The notes below the pieces were generated by a model that was given only the letters and a program-made list of their open reading frames with translations, had not been told where the DNA came from and did no database searches. A stretch of DNA of 64,000 nucleotides from Sistotremastrum niveocremeum HHB9708. Taxonomy: Eukaryota; Basidiomycota; Agaricomycetes; Sistotremastrales; Sistotremastraceae. The position numbers and the translations under genes are program-made. Shown in pieces: positions 13,198-24,146 of the stretch. Each line of letters begins with the position of its first letter. The stretch's first letter is position 1. Location: assembly GCA_001630475.1 (NCBI GenBank), contig KV419404.1, positions 168,225-232,224 of the forward strand, given 5' to 3'.

Positions 13198-15807
13198 ATG
13201 GGTCGGAAGAAAGGGGGGAAGAATGCGCCTGGTCATAGCGCAGGAGGGGCTCGCAAGGGAGCGGGTCGGCCGAGGAAAGATGGCTCTAAGGCCCAGGCGA
13301 GAGACCAAAGCGAGAACATCGACCCCGTCCTCCACGACCAGGGCAACTCCAGTGAGTACACACGCCATCGTCATCTCCAATCCGGCCTTGATGCTTATCC
13401 AAAATTTCAAGACACACCGACGCGCGGTGAGCGCGGCGGCGAGCCCATGTACAGACTATCCGACCTGCATCCTGCTATCAGGCCGTTTATCAACATACCT
13501 CATAACATCCCGCTCAAGGTGACTGTCGCACACACAGCGCATGCACCCGTGTCTCAGAGACCACCAACGCCTCCCCCAGCTCCCGCACCTCGTGATCAAC
13601 ATGACTCGCCGCGGCCGCCTCAACCACAGCTCAGCGAGCCCCAGTCGATCAATCAGGACACCGACACTCACTCCCAGGACGATGATTCACCGATTGACAA
13701 CCATCCTATGTTTGAGTTTGATGATGTGGTCGAGCCAGCGTCACAACCTCCGATGACGCAGAGTCCAAACCCAACACTGTTGCAGGCCCTCTCACAGAGC
13801 ACTGTGCGACGTCTCCACAGCGGGACCTCCTCCCCGTTAGCACGGCAGGAGGTCTTATCTCCTCATACTATCACGCCATCCCTGACCACACAAACCCAGT
13901 CGCAGCTGCAGGCCACCGCACAATCCCAACAATCACAGTCTCAGTCCCAGTCGCATTCTCAGGCACAGGCACAGAATCAACTGCGACGGCCAAATCCAAG
14001 TGTCTCTCCTGCTGTTGTGTCGAACATGCTGCCTCCTCAGCACGAGGTTCATGGCGAGCGTCCTGTTTATGACACCCCATACACTCAGTCACAGACCCTG
14101 AACGTGGAACCTCAACACTATCCGTCCCCGATCACGCCCCGCGCGCCTGTGCCTGTAATGGTCTCCCCGGCTCATATTCAGCAATCTCTTCCGACACCAC
14201 CAGAGTCTTCGCCACAGGTGACACGGAATCATAATCAGAATGCCCCTGTCACGTCCAATCAGGCTACAAGCCAAGCTTATTATCGGGGTCACCCTCCGCC
14301 GCCCCAACCGCCTCCCCCTCAACAACAGCGACAATCTCAATCTCAACCGCAACCGCAACAACAACAATCCGTGCCACCTCACCATCAGCGGCCAAGTCTC
14401 TCCAGTCAACCCCCGCAATCTCAGCCGCATCAGGCTCAACCAAATTCCCAGAATCCGTTCTCTAGATTGCAGCTGCAGCTGCAGCCCACTGAGCCTGTCC
14501 GTCAACAAACTTACCATAACCACCAACCCATACGACCACTTCAAGCTCCCCCTGGTCCCACTCCTCAACAGCAGCAGCAGCAGCAGCAACAACAACAACA
14601 GCAACATTCTCAATCGCATTCCCAACCTCACCCTCAGTCACATTCGCAGCATCATCCTCCGCAACACCCACCACCACATCCGCCACCGCAGCATGGGTCG
14701 CAGCATACGACGCAACCTTCCCAAACACCACAGTCCCACAATCCTCCGCTTCCGCCCCCTCACCAACCTCCTCCCCCTCCTCCACATCATGTGATGCCAG
14801 CATCGCATCCTCCGCCGCCGCAGCAACCTACTCGACCGCCTCCCCCTATTCATTCTCAAAGTCAGCTCTCCCAATCTAGTTACCAAACAAATAATACACC
14901 ACAGCAACCGTCACGACCTCCCATCCCACAGCATCCGCCTCATTCCTCTCATCCTTCGCTGCAACCGCTCTCGCAGTTACACCTTACAAGCCAGGCATCT
15001 TCGAGCTCTCTGCATCATGGGCACCAAGCGCAGCAGTCTCATGGACAGATGTCAAATCATAGCACTCAGCCCTCTCGTCCGTTCCACAACCCAGCGAGTG
15101 CACCAGCTACCTATGTGCCTCGTGCCCAGAGTGAACAGAATCGTTCAATACCTCCTGCTCAACAGAATGGACACCAGTCGCAGCAGTCTCAAGTGTCGCA
15201 GATGACACAGAATAACAATGTGGTCGGGCCTCTGATGCATAAGCCAGGTCGTCAGCGACGGCGTTGTGCTGTCTGTGTGCAGAAAGGCAATCTCGATACT
15301 GCATACGACTGTCCTGGGAGAGGTGATCGAGCGCGATGTATAAGCTCAACCGGAGTGGGAAGATTGTCCAGTCCTCGTCCTTATGGACTCGAGCCTGTGG
15401 AGACTCTGCGAGGGCCGCGTCTGGAGCTCAGCGCGGACCCACGTACTACTGAAGATGATCAGAATGATCGAAATGCGCCTAATGGCACATTTGTTGCCCG
15501 ACCGTCTCAGGATAGTCGCTCGGTGTATCGTGCAAATCCATACAACGTGCCGGCGGTTTCTCGTGGTCGCGCAGAAGTGTTGCGACAGGACGATAGTGGT
15601 CCTTTCACGTTCACGAGCAACGGGCCGGGAGGTGACGGACGAGTCGTCATCTTGGCTTCGGGGCAATCTGGAAAGAGGCGACGGCGATGCTTCGTTTGTG
15701 TTAAGGCTGGTCGCGACGGGTTAGACTGCCCAGGTAGAGGCAATCGTGCGTTATGTCCAAGTAACCATCCACCACCCGCGCGATTGCGGCCGGAGCAGGT
15801 GGCGTAA
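13198..15807 (+). CDS. Gln/Pro-rich protein with two C-x2-C/DCPGRG modules
   Basis: A single open frame of 869 aa. The first 30 residues are basic and Gly-rich with an AT-hook-like core, GAGRPRKDG, so DNA binding or nuclear localisation is plausible. The middle is a long low-complexity tract of Gln, Pro, Ser and His, with SQSQSQSQ runs and a polyQ microsatellite. The end carries two copies of an ordered Cys module: RQRRRCAVCVQKG ... DCPGRGDRARC (15255-15336) and KRRRRCFVCVKAG ... DCPGRGNRALC (15676-15756). Both share C-x2-C, a DCPGRG block and a last Cys three residues after a following Arg, as a zinc ligand set would. I do not recognise the family; a transcription regulator is a reasonable guess from composition and the basic flanks. 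Confidence 0.75.
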   Translation: MGRKKGGKNAPGHSAGGARKGAGRPRKDGSKAQARDQSENIDPVLHDQGNSSEYTRHRHLQSGLDAYPKFQDTPTRGERGGEPMYRLSDLHPAIRPFINIPHNIPLKVTVAHTAHAPVSQRPPTPPPAPAPRDQHDSPRPPQPQLSEPQSINQDTDTHSQDDDSPIDNHPMFEFDDVVEPASQPPMTQSPNPTLLQALSQSTVRRLHSGTSSPLARQEVLSPHTITPSLTTQTQSQLQATAQSQQSQSQSQSHSQAQAQNQLRRPNPSVSPAVVSNMLPPQHEVHGERPVYDTPYTQSQTLNVEPQHYPSPITPRAPVPVMVSPAHIQQSLPTPPESSPQVTRNHNQNAPVTSNQATSQAYYRGHPPPPQPPPPQQQRQSQSQPQPQQQQSVPPHHQRPSLSSQPPQSQPHQAQPNSQNPFSRLQLQLQPTEPVRQQTYHNHQPIRPLQAPPGPTPQQQQQQQQQQQQQHSQSHSQPHPQSHSQHHPPQHPPPHPPPQHGSQHTTQPSQTPQSHNPPLPPPHQPPPPPPHHVMPASHPPPPQQPTRPPPPIHSQSQLSQSSYQTNNTPQQPSRPPIPQHPPHSSHPSLQPLSQLHLTSQASSSSLHHGHQAQQSHGQMSNHSTQPSRPFHNPASAPATYVPRAQSEQNRSIPPAQQNGHQSQQSQVSQMTQNNNVVGPLMHKPGRQRRRCAVCVQKGNLDTAYDCPGRGDRARCISSTGVGRLSSPRPYGLEPVETLRGPRLELSADPRTTEDDQNDRNAPNGTFVARPSQDSRSVYRANPYNVPAVSRGRAEVLRQDDSGPFTFTSNGPGGDGRVVILASGQSGKRRRRCFVCVKAGRDGLDCPGRGNRALCPSNHPPPARLRPEQVA
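14566..14604 (+). repeat. CAG/CAA microsatellite (polyglutamine)
   Basis: A run of about 13 consecutive CAG and CAA codons coding for glutamine inside the Gln/Pro-rich gene. CAG units come first and CAA units follow, which suggests past expansion followed by point changes. The tract length is likely polymorphic. Confidence 0.9.
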
Positions 15808-16208
15808 ATGTGTCACGTCTAGTTCTCCTCTGTCTGGGACACTCTTAATAAGGAATATCTTACTGTTTGCAACTTGCTTCTTGCACCGGATCTGGGTTCG
15901 TGATTTTATTCTATGTAACTTGGTTTTCTGGACCACTGTCTCTTGTAGCGTTTACTACTGTACTGACTGCTAATGTTTAATGTGCTCCGTCGCTTTCGCC
16001 GAATAATACCACATCTTCTAAAGCTTCTAACAATTAGTTCCGTTCGAGTTCGAAGGAGATCGGAATATAGTGACGTGAACCGGAACCGGCGCTAACACGA
16101 ACCTGAGTCGTACTCCGCGATATTCTCCGTGATTATACTCTCTTGCATTCCGAACATCACGCTGATACACAACCGCGAACCATCCCCATCGTCCGAGATA
16201 GCCCTTGG
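15808..16208. other. Intergenic, 401 bp
   Basis: Holds the 3' end of the Gln/Pro-rich gene and the upstream region of the Kar9-like gene. No coding frame or clear motif seen. Confidence 0.4.
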
Positions 16209-19005
16209 ATGGTCTCTTTAATTGGAAAGAAACTAAGCCTAGCCACTTTTTCGGGATCACAACACAGCTTACACAACTCACTGCAACGAGCTTCGTCTAA
16301 CACGTCTCTCAGGAGCGTCTCTTCTTCAAGTTCGTCTGGTCACTACGACGATGGTGAGTTTCTCAGGAGTTGTAGAGAGCCAGATCATTCTAAGGCGCGC
16401 AGAGAACGAGACGCTCAACGCTTCCAGAATGGCAGCAGCGAAGTTGGAAGCACCGAAACCTGAGTACGCGACTCTTGTTCTTTGTTCTACCAATTTATTG
16501 ACATTCACGCGCCTAGTGAGCTGCACCTGCTTGCTATGTCGGCGCAGATGACAGAAATATCGTTCAGTATATCTGACCTGCAAACCCGGATCTTCGGTGA
16601 GGAGCTTCTCCGCGATATCTTTGAATGTTCTCGAGTGGCTAAAACACATCGCAGAGATCCAGGAACTTCGACATCAATCCGTTCAACCAAGCAGTGATAC
16701 TGAGGATTCACAAGGGCAATATACGCGAACTATTGATCAGGCTTTGATTGACTTGGACGAGAAGTTGGAAGCCGTGTCACGAAACATTATAGCTGTTGAC
16801 GAAGAAATCGATCCATTGATTCGATCTTCATCTACGCCTACTCAAGCACACTCAGTATTCGATGTCACTTCGGAGGAGGCAGTTATTCTGAGGAAGCACG
16901 CGGACATGATCTCCGACTGGGAGGCAATACAAACTGATGCTGAAGAACTAAGGAAGGAACTCGCCGATGACAAATGGCTTGTCGTCTTTAGGACGGTTAC
17001 TGAGCAGGCAGACAACATGATGAGCTCACTGGAGAAAGTAGTCGCTCAATGCCAGGTGCGTTTTGCTTGACATGTCCGAAAGCTGGTTTGTAACTGTTTC
17101 ATCTTAGGACTTTATCTGGCAAATCCACCGAAGAGGCAATTCTGAAGATGCCAACGGGCCACTCCCAATATCCTTCGAACCTGTACAATCAGACGTCGAT
17201 CATTTCACAGCTCTTTCCAACAACTTCGAAGCCAAGAAATCGTACTATATGCCTTCCATTACCAAAGTTCTCTCTATTTTGGACAAAGGCATACGAGACC
17301 ATACCAAGAATGGTGAATGCCTTCGACGACACGCTGAGTCGCGAACGAGGTGGAGAAACCTGCGTGATCGCATTACTCGCGTTGATACCGAGATGGATAC
17401 CTGTCAACTTCTTCTATTTCCCGAGGAAGATACCATACCTTCGGAACCAGAGTCTTCAACATCCCGGAGAACCTCACGCTCTATGAAGAATGGATATCTT
17501 ACACCACCAAGCCAGGGTGGTGCTAGCGCTAAAAGTCGTTCTTCATCGACTGCCAGTACCATCTCGAGGACCATGTCACCAATTCGACGGTTTGCTGCCA
17601 GAATGACAGGCTCCAGTAGATCATCCATCGCCAGCTCTACCCCGACCCCTACTACTCCAGCTTCAGAGCCCCTACCATCCAAAGTCAAATCACGAGCATC
17701 CATCTTCTTTCGTCGTGCAGAGCTTGACACCCCGGAAACGCCAGAAACTCCGGAACGACGACATCAACACAGCCATAGCCTGCAGACGTCTTCCCCAAAC
17801 GAAACCCCATCTCGTCGACCGCGAGGCCATCTTGACGAGAAAACGAGTGGAAAGAGTACTCCTAAAGGGAAATGGAACAGTTCGACTAAGATTACCGATC
17901 CTCCAAGAGTGGACCCTATTAGTACATCAAATTTAGGGCCGAAGAAGCGTCAGTCCGAAGCTTCGTTCTCTGGTTTATTCAGACGAGCCAGCGAAGCTCC
18001 CCCGGTGCCGCCTCTACCACCACGGAGTGCATCGCGTGCCTCCATGTCCTCATCGAGGCCATGGTCTCCCTCCAATTCCACTACCACAAGCTCTTTTCCT
18101 CCCTCAGGCGCATCCTCCAGCAAGCCAGCCTCGCGGACACCTGATGCGAATATCCCTCCGTTTACCCCACGTCCCCGACCAATGACTCCTAGCCACATCC
18201 CTAATCCCAGGCATCTCAAGACCTTCAGCTCCAGCGCTTCTGAATACGGTGATGAAGATATGTCCACATTAATGCAACGTGCTCTTTCTCCTACTCTTTC
18301 ATCATCGGCCAGGACCGATATGGGCTCAAGTATTGCACGACCTCGTACGCCATCTACTTCACGCATACCCGCTCCACGAACGCCATCGGGTCCCTCACAT
18401 TTACCTGTACCAACATTGAGTGTATCACCCGGTTCACGACCTTCTTCTTCTATGTCAAGAAGAGCTGGTACAGCTACGCCGGAACCGTCCCCTCACAAAG
18501 GCATAACCGCGGGAAAGAGAGCATCCCGGGCAAATCTTGTTCGAGGACCGCCTTCCAGTTACCGGGATACTAAGTCCGTACCCGACCGTAATGCACTGTT
18601 CACACCGAGTGCAGATCCTGAACCCACAATCCAATACGTGCCCAACCTCAAGGACCCCCTCGATGTCGAAGTGGCAAAGACTGTCAACGGGCTTGCGCAT
18701 GGGTTCCTAATTGAGCGGGTCGACCCTCCCCTTCGTACACCACCTCACGCTAAGGAAGAATTGAAGGCACAATACTCTATTTCGAATGCTCTTGGGTCGA
18801 AAATCATTACATGCCGACTTGTGGTTATCACGCGGTCCACGCCGAAGTCTATTTTGTCCAATGCCAGCGAATCGAGGAAGGTCATGTGTCGCGTGGGTGG
18901 AGGTAGGCACGCTTGAGTTTCTTGTTTAAAATGAGAGCTGATGGAAAATATTTAGGATGGCTTGATCTCCACATGTACCTGTTAAATCGACAGGCTGGCT
19001 TTTAG
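16209..19005 (+). CDS. Kar9-like microtubule protein with C-terminal GAS2/GAR domain
   Basis: Homologue of the Kar9 family, which in yeast links microtubule plus ends (through Bim1/EB1) to myosin for spindle orientation. Exons: a Ser-rich start (MVSLIGKKLSLATFSGS), then helical segments such as DQALIDLDEKLEAVSRNIIA and WEAIQTDAEELRKELADDKW, and VFRTVTEQADNMMSSLEKVV, which match the Kar9 helical core, then YYMPSITKVLSILDKGIRDH. A long Ser/Pro/Arg-rich tail follows with two S-x-I-P motifs, SHIP at 18191 and SRIP at 18359. A last intron removes about 18903-18954 and the final exon completes RVGGGWLDLHMYLL, a GAS2/GAR signature, after ITCRLVVITRST and the DPLDVEVAKTVNGL lead-in. The junction of the first two exons (near 16352) is unclear. 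Confidence 0.85.
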
Positions 19006-19335
19006 TTTCGTGCTTCTCCAGTCATGAGTTCTGATGTCATGCTTTGTTGTATTGCCATAGTTTGTAGAATATTAGCGGATTATTCGCAGAGTCATTGCAA
19101 GTGCACCAAATCCATATATGTCTCATCTGCGCATCCTTTGAGATGCAGGTTGATTATTTTCAATGAGGTGGATTGTTTGGAGATTGTTGTCGTCCGGGGG
19201 ACCAGGAGTTATTGTACCATATGTCCGACAGTTTTTTCGGCGCTTGTTGACGACTGTATAGCCTCGGAGTTTCAATTCCGTTTACACAAGTTCGCTGCCC
19301 TCAACACCCACCGAGTAGACTTCATCCTCAAGACA
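19006..19335. promoter_or_regulatory. Upstream region of eL30
   Basis: About 330 bp between the Kar9-like stop and the eL30 start. It contains T-rich and CT-rich segments and no gene of its own. An in-frame ATG at 19024 opens the same frame but its peptide has no ribosomal-protein character, so the start at 19336 is used for eL30. Confidence 0.45.
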
Positions 19336-19875
19336 ATGGCCCCCAGCAAGAAGACCAAAACCAGCAAGTCTACCGAGTCCATCGCATCTCGATTGGCACT
19401 CGTGGTGAAGTCGGGCAAATACAGTTTGGGCTACAAAACTGCGCTCAAGCAGATGCGTTCGGGCAAAGGTGAGCTTTCGTTCATAATTTGAAACACCCTC
19501 CCCCCTCTCGTCTCTTTGGACTGGAGCACACTTTTTATCTGCGTGCTGAGAAGGTTCATGAATCTGATCATCCTTTCTGTTTCCTTCCCTATTCTATCTG
19601 GATCCGTATAGCCAAGCTCGTCCTCATTGCTGGCAATTGTCCTCCTCTCCGTAAATCCGAGATTGAGTACTACGCCATGCTTTCCAAGACTGCCGTCCAC
19701 CACTTTGCTGGTACGAACGTCGCCCTTGGAACTGCTGCCGGAAAGCTCTTCCGTGTTGGGTATGTCCGCAGCCAATTTATTCAAACTTTTTCTTACAGTC
19801 TCTCTTAGCATCATGACCATCTCGGACCAAGGTGACAGTGATCTCTTGACCATCGCTGAGAGCGGCAACGTCTAA
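19336..19875 (+). CDS. RPL30: 60S ribosomal protein L30 (eL30)
   Basis: Large-subunit ribosomal protein. Three exons with exact borders: 19336-19468, 19612-19759 and 19809-19875, joined by GT-AG introns of 143 and 49 nt. Reads [20 protein letters not shown], then [60 protein letters not shown] and [15 protein letters not shown] with a VGIM join, ending IAESGNV. Length of about 115 aa is normal. In yeast, L30 represses splicing of its own transcript by binding a structure near the first exon-intron border; the first intron here is longer than most in the window, so the same mode of control is possible but not shown. Confidence 0.96.
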
Positions 19876-20132
19876 AAGGCGTTTTCCCCCTTACCTCCTG
19901 ACCATTGCACGTCATCAAAATTATTGCTTTTTTGTTATGATCCCATGTGGTTAATGTCATTACATGCGCATTCTGAGTGGACGACAATCGTCCTGCCCAT
20001 TTGCATCCTGTTCTCCGTCATCAAACTTTGTCCGAGCAAATTTTACAAGGGTTTACACAACGAAGAGTTGAGATCAATGATCTTCCTCATTAACTTCAAG
20101 CAAGCTATTAAGCTTATCGACGTGAAGGATGG

Positions 20133-20860
20133 TCAACTCGTACTACTCCCAATAGCCGTCCTTTGTCTCAAGGTTCCTCCCTGGAGGACACCAACGTTTT
20201 CGGGAGGAGACTCAGCCTGCGAATCTATTTTCTTGTGGCGCGCATTGATAGATTTAGTCTTCGGGGTGTGCTTTCGACTGTCTCGCCTTGACTCCCAAAT
20301 CATGTAGAGAGAAACTTCAGAGATCGCAACGACTGTTGCAACAAGGCAAGCACAGAGCATTTGCTGATCCCGGTGGACGTTAGATATTGATACGAGCAAG
20401 TTCGAACTTGACCCACCCATTCGTATCTCCAACCCGAATGTTTCGCAGCCCATAAAGTGGCGAATCCGGATGCGAAAACGCACAGAATGGCGTTGATGAG
20501 TGTCGTGACCGCTTTGGCAGTGGATATCTCGGGTGGTGACTCGGCTTCACTGTTGTGTTTCGGAAAGCGTGAGGAAGGGGAGGTAAGAGATCCAGCCAGT
20601 AGAACGATCATCGAGTAGGCTGTTGGCTGCAGCCCATGTGCCTTCAAAGCCTGTGAATTTGCCTGAGACCAACGAGAAACCCGTTGAAGGAAGTCGTAAG
20701 GAACTTCATCTCCTGAAAGATATTTGGACAGCTCCTGAGAGTCGGTGTCGGGCAAGAGGGCTCGTAGAGGCTCTAGGGCATCTCGCAGATGTGGCTCGAT
20801 GGATTGCATGCAAGGAGACAGATAACGTGACGCGCACGTGGGGTCGTCGCGGTGTGACAA
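20133..20860 (-). CDS. VMA12: V-ATPase assembly factor Vma12 (TMEM199 family)
   Basis: ER membrane protein that, with Vma21 and Vma22, assembles the V0 sector of the vacuolar proton ATPase. Exon 1 runs from 20860 to about 20424 and exon 2 from about 20372 to 20133, joined by a GT-AG intron in EW-QMLCA. The soluble N-terminal part includes PYDFLQRVSRWSQANSQAL. Two membrane helices follow: TTLINAILCVFASGFATLWA and LCACLVATVVAISEVSLYMI, ending in a basic tail (WESRRDSRKHTPK). The pair of helices with a final S/A-E-V-x-L-Y is the Vma12 family pattern. Its start lies only 36 bp from the start of the condensin gene on the other strand. Confidence 0.82.
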
Positions 20861-20896
20861 TTGTGGTCACGCCTTTCCTGTTCAACTTGGCCTCCG
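20861..20896. promoter_or_regulatory. 36-bp bidirectional spacer, VMA12 / BRN1
   Basis: Only 36 bp lie between the two start codons. A shared promoter must overlap one or both transcribed regions, or the transcripts have almost no leader. The sequence alone does not show which. Confidence 0.6.
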
Positions 20897-23769
20897 ATGG
20901 CGACGCGTCCACGACGAGCAAGAGTCGATGAACCTTCCTACGAAGATACCGATATTGACGAAGAGAACAATTCTAATGACGAACAGGCCACTCCCAGACC
21001 AGCAAAGAAAAAGGCGAAGAAGCACATGAGCGAAATCATGGGCGACTCGAGTTTCTCTGCAGAGAAACAACCGCTGAAACCCATCGACATGAACGACGAT
21101 GAAGCTGAACGAAGACGACGTAGGAAAAGCGTAAAAGTAGCAGCAGCCGCCGCAGCCGCCCCTCTCGAGGAACCTGCTACGCCTCGCGCCCGTCCTGGTC
21201 AACAGGTCAATGCTGTAGAACCCGCGCCCCCTGTCGCTGTTCCATTGGATGTCATGAATACGAACTTTGAAGAGTGGATGAAGATGGCTACCGACAATGT
21301 ATGTGTACTCAATCCTAGCGGCCCACAATAGGACTGACAGTCAATCAGAAAATTAATGCCGCAAACTCATGGAATTTTGCACTCATTGACTATTTCCACG
21401 ACATGTCACTTCTACGAAATACGGACGACAACTCAATCAACTTCCAGAAAGCATCTTCTACACTAGACGGTTGTGTCAAGATCTGGACCAGCCGAGTCGA
21501 TAGCGTCGGAACGGAAACAGGCAAATTATTGTCCAATCTTGCCAACGAAGGAACGGCAAACGACGAGAGGGGCTCTGACGACGAAGGCGGAGACCCGTCT
21601 GAGAAACAGCAGAGACGAAGAGCAAATCGGCCGGCAGAGGCAACTCTTGCCAAATCTTACGCCCAACTCAAAGTCAAGAAGCTCGATCTGGAATTCACTA
21701 TCGATCCACTATTCAAGAAAACTTGCGCCGACTTCGATGAAGGCGGCGCTCAAGGTCTCCTCATGAATCATCTTTCTCTTGGTATGGGGCACAAAGGTGC
21801 GATGCGCGTCGTCTTCGATGCAGGAGACTCTGCCGGTGCGGACCAGGAAGAGGAGGAGGAACAAGAGCTAGTGGCTCCGGATGAATTCATTGATCTGTCA
21901 AGTCTCAGAGGTATGCGTCGCACGACCCATAATCGAATGTCTCATTTATTCTTCACCAGCCGATTTCCTACAGGATCTTGACGAACTCGAAGAGAAAACA
22001 ATCTCAGCTTCGTTGATGGACTTCAGCTTTTCCAAAGATGTCTCTTCCTTCGATGATCTTACATTCTTTTCTGCCACAATTCCTGACGATCTTGATCTGG
22101 GGGACGAGGACTTCCCTGCAGATATTGGGCCAGCGCCTTCGGGAGAAGAAGCCCCAGGGCAGTTTGAAGAACCACAAGATTTCTTCTCCGGCGATCAGGC
22201 GGTCAATGACGACTATCAGCCAACCGGCGGATTCGATGACAATGGATCACCTCCGGTCGGCGACGATATAGGAGACCAAAGCATGGACCAAGGGTATACA
22301 GGTGGGGCATCCAACGACCAACCTACAGGGACTGCGGCCTTCGATCCCCGTCGACTACCCAACGAGAACGACGTCGTGATGGCTATGACTGAGGGAGATG
22401 GTCAAGGAGGGATGTTTGATTATTTCGATCAAACTTTCTTGAAGAACTGGGCAGGTCCCGAGCACTGGAAGCTCAGGAAAGTTGTCAGAAAAGGTTAGCA
22501 TTGAGGGTCGATCGCCAAGGTCAATGTTTATGATTCGTGTAGATCCTGCCGCTGCGCCAGTGGAAGCTTCAGCTCCGAAAAATAAGAAGGAAAAGAAAGA
22601 GGCGTTCAAAGTGGATTTCCTGACGCAGTCAGAACAATCACTTGTTGCGCAGCAGAAGAAACTCTTCGCGACAGCGACTCGAGGCGCCGGTATAACCCTA
22701 CCCGCATCAAAATCGGCAATTCGGACGAAACTGTCGAAGAAGTCGAAGAGCAAGAAAGATCAGGAGAAGCGTGATGACCAAACTTTACCGGACGACATGC
22801 ATTTCTCCAGCAAGCAACTCGTTACATTGTTCTTAAAACCCAAGTTTTCGGTAAGGTCTTCCTGTACCTTCGCTCGCTCGTGATCACTGAATGTGTGGCA
22901 GTTGAAGATGCGTGGACAGCGTGCAGCCAGGGAGAACAATGGCGATGACGTCGACGAGCATTTCTGGGCGCAGGCGGCCGCACAGCAAGCCAACGCTCGT
23001 CAAGGCGATGAGGAGGACGAAAGTAAGCCCACAGTAATTTGACACATCGCAATGTTCAAGTCTTGCAATAGCAGCAGGAGACGGCGCTATTCCGTTCAAC
23101 ACTCAGTTCTTCCACGATGACGACGATGCAGGAGGATTCGATGGTGGATTCGACGGCGACTTCCCGTCAGAGTCAACACCCTTGGATCCCACTGCGGAAG
23201 AGGAAGAAACTCTTGCTGCGACCGAAGGACAGGGCAGGAAAGTGCGGCCCGAGTTCGTTAACTATGCGAAGCGAGCGAAGAGGGTCGACGTCCGGAAATT
23301 GAAAGAGAATATCTGGAATAGTCTGGATATTGTCGTTCCTCATCCTTCACAGGAAGATGAATCCGTTCGTGTCCTGCGATTTTCGAAATGAATGACGAGA
23401 CTAATAATTGTTCTAGGCCGACAAGTCGATGGATGAAGATCGACCTTCTACAGATCCTTCGGAAGCTCGAGTGTTTGACTCTGTCATCACTCGTCTCAAC
23501 CAATCATACCCTAAAGACAAGATGGAAGAAATCAGCACCAGCTTTTGTTTCATATGTCTCCTGCATCTCGCTAATGAGCAGGGTCTCAAATTGGAGGTCG
23601 GCGATGACGAGGTCGCCCCAGAACCCATGGAAGATGTGGAGGAGGAGGATCGGAAAGTTGGCAGTATATGGGGTCTAAAGGTCAGTTTGCCGTGTATAAT
23701 TGTAACGGCATGCACTGATCCCGGCACAAACAGGTTTACCGCGATCCCAATGCTACACCAGCAGCATGA
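20897..23769 (+). CDS. BRN1: Condensin complex subunit 2 (Barren/Brn1)
   Basis: Kleisin subunit that closes the condensin ring between the Smc2 and Smc4 heads and supports mitotic chromosome compaction. The start MATRPRRARVDEPSYED is followed by a basic, disordered leader with a poly-Ala run. The N-terminal kleisin domain reads MNTNFEEWMKMATDN then KINAANSWNFALIDYFHDM, LDGCVKIWTSRVDSVGTETG and LKVKKLDLEFTIDPLFKKTC, all CND2 hallmarks, followed by FDEGGAQGLLMNHLSLG. Later parts have FDYFDQTFLKNWAGPEHWKL and the C-terminal helix-rich segment with RVDVRKLKENIWNSLDI. The stop at 23767-23769 follows VYRDPNATPAA. About seven exons; length normal for the family. Many acidic stretches lie between the domains. 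Confidence 0.92.
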
Positions 23770-24146
23770 CAGGGCATTATTTATCCATTGTTAAAATTTC
23801 TTGTATTTCCTTTGTTAGCGATGTACCAACATATTTCTTCACGTCATCAGCATACAATCTATCTTAACCTGTTGTAATCTGAGAAATTGCAGTTGCATTC
23901 ACACGACAATCGGATACAGTAGTCAGGCAAGTAGTCTGGGACCAAGGGTGTATTAACATGATACAAACGATATACAGGAACAGAGGTTTAGAATGGTTTA
24001 GTGATACAGGTAGGAGTCACAGAGAGCTATATCGATACAGTTGACAGAGGCAAAATGGATGTTGAGTGAGACGAGGATGATGTGCTATGAATTATACGAT
24101 GAATGATCTTTTAAACAACTTGCTTTTAAAAGCGAGAGCCACAGCT
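23770..24146. other. Intergenic between convergent genes
   Basis: About 377 bp between the ends of BRN1 and the small minus-strand gene. It should hold both 3' ends. No coding frame or RNA gene seen. Confidence 0.4.

Noticed and set aside
14089-14631. Long antisense frames opposite the Gln/Pro-rich gene.
   Set aside because: CAG/CAA and CCN repeats read in reverse produce long Leu/Arg/Gly frames by default; no independent coding signal.
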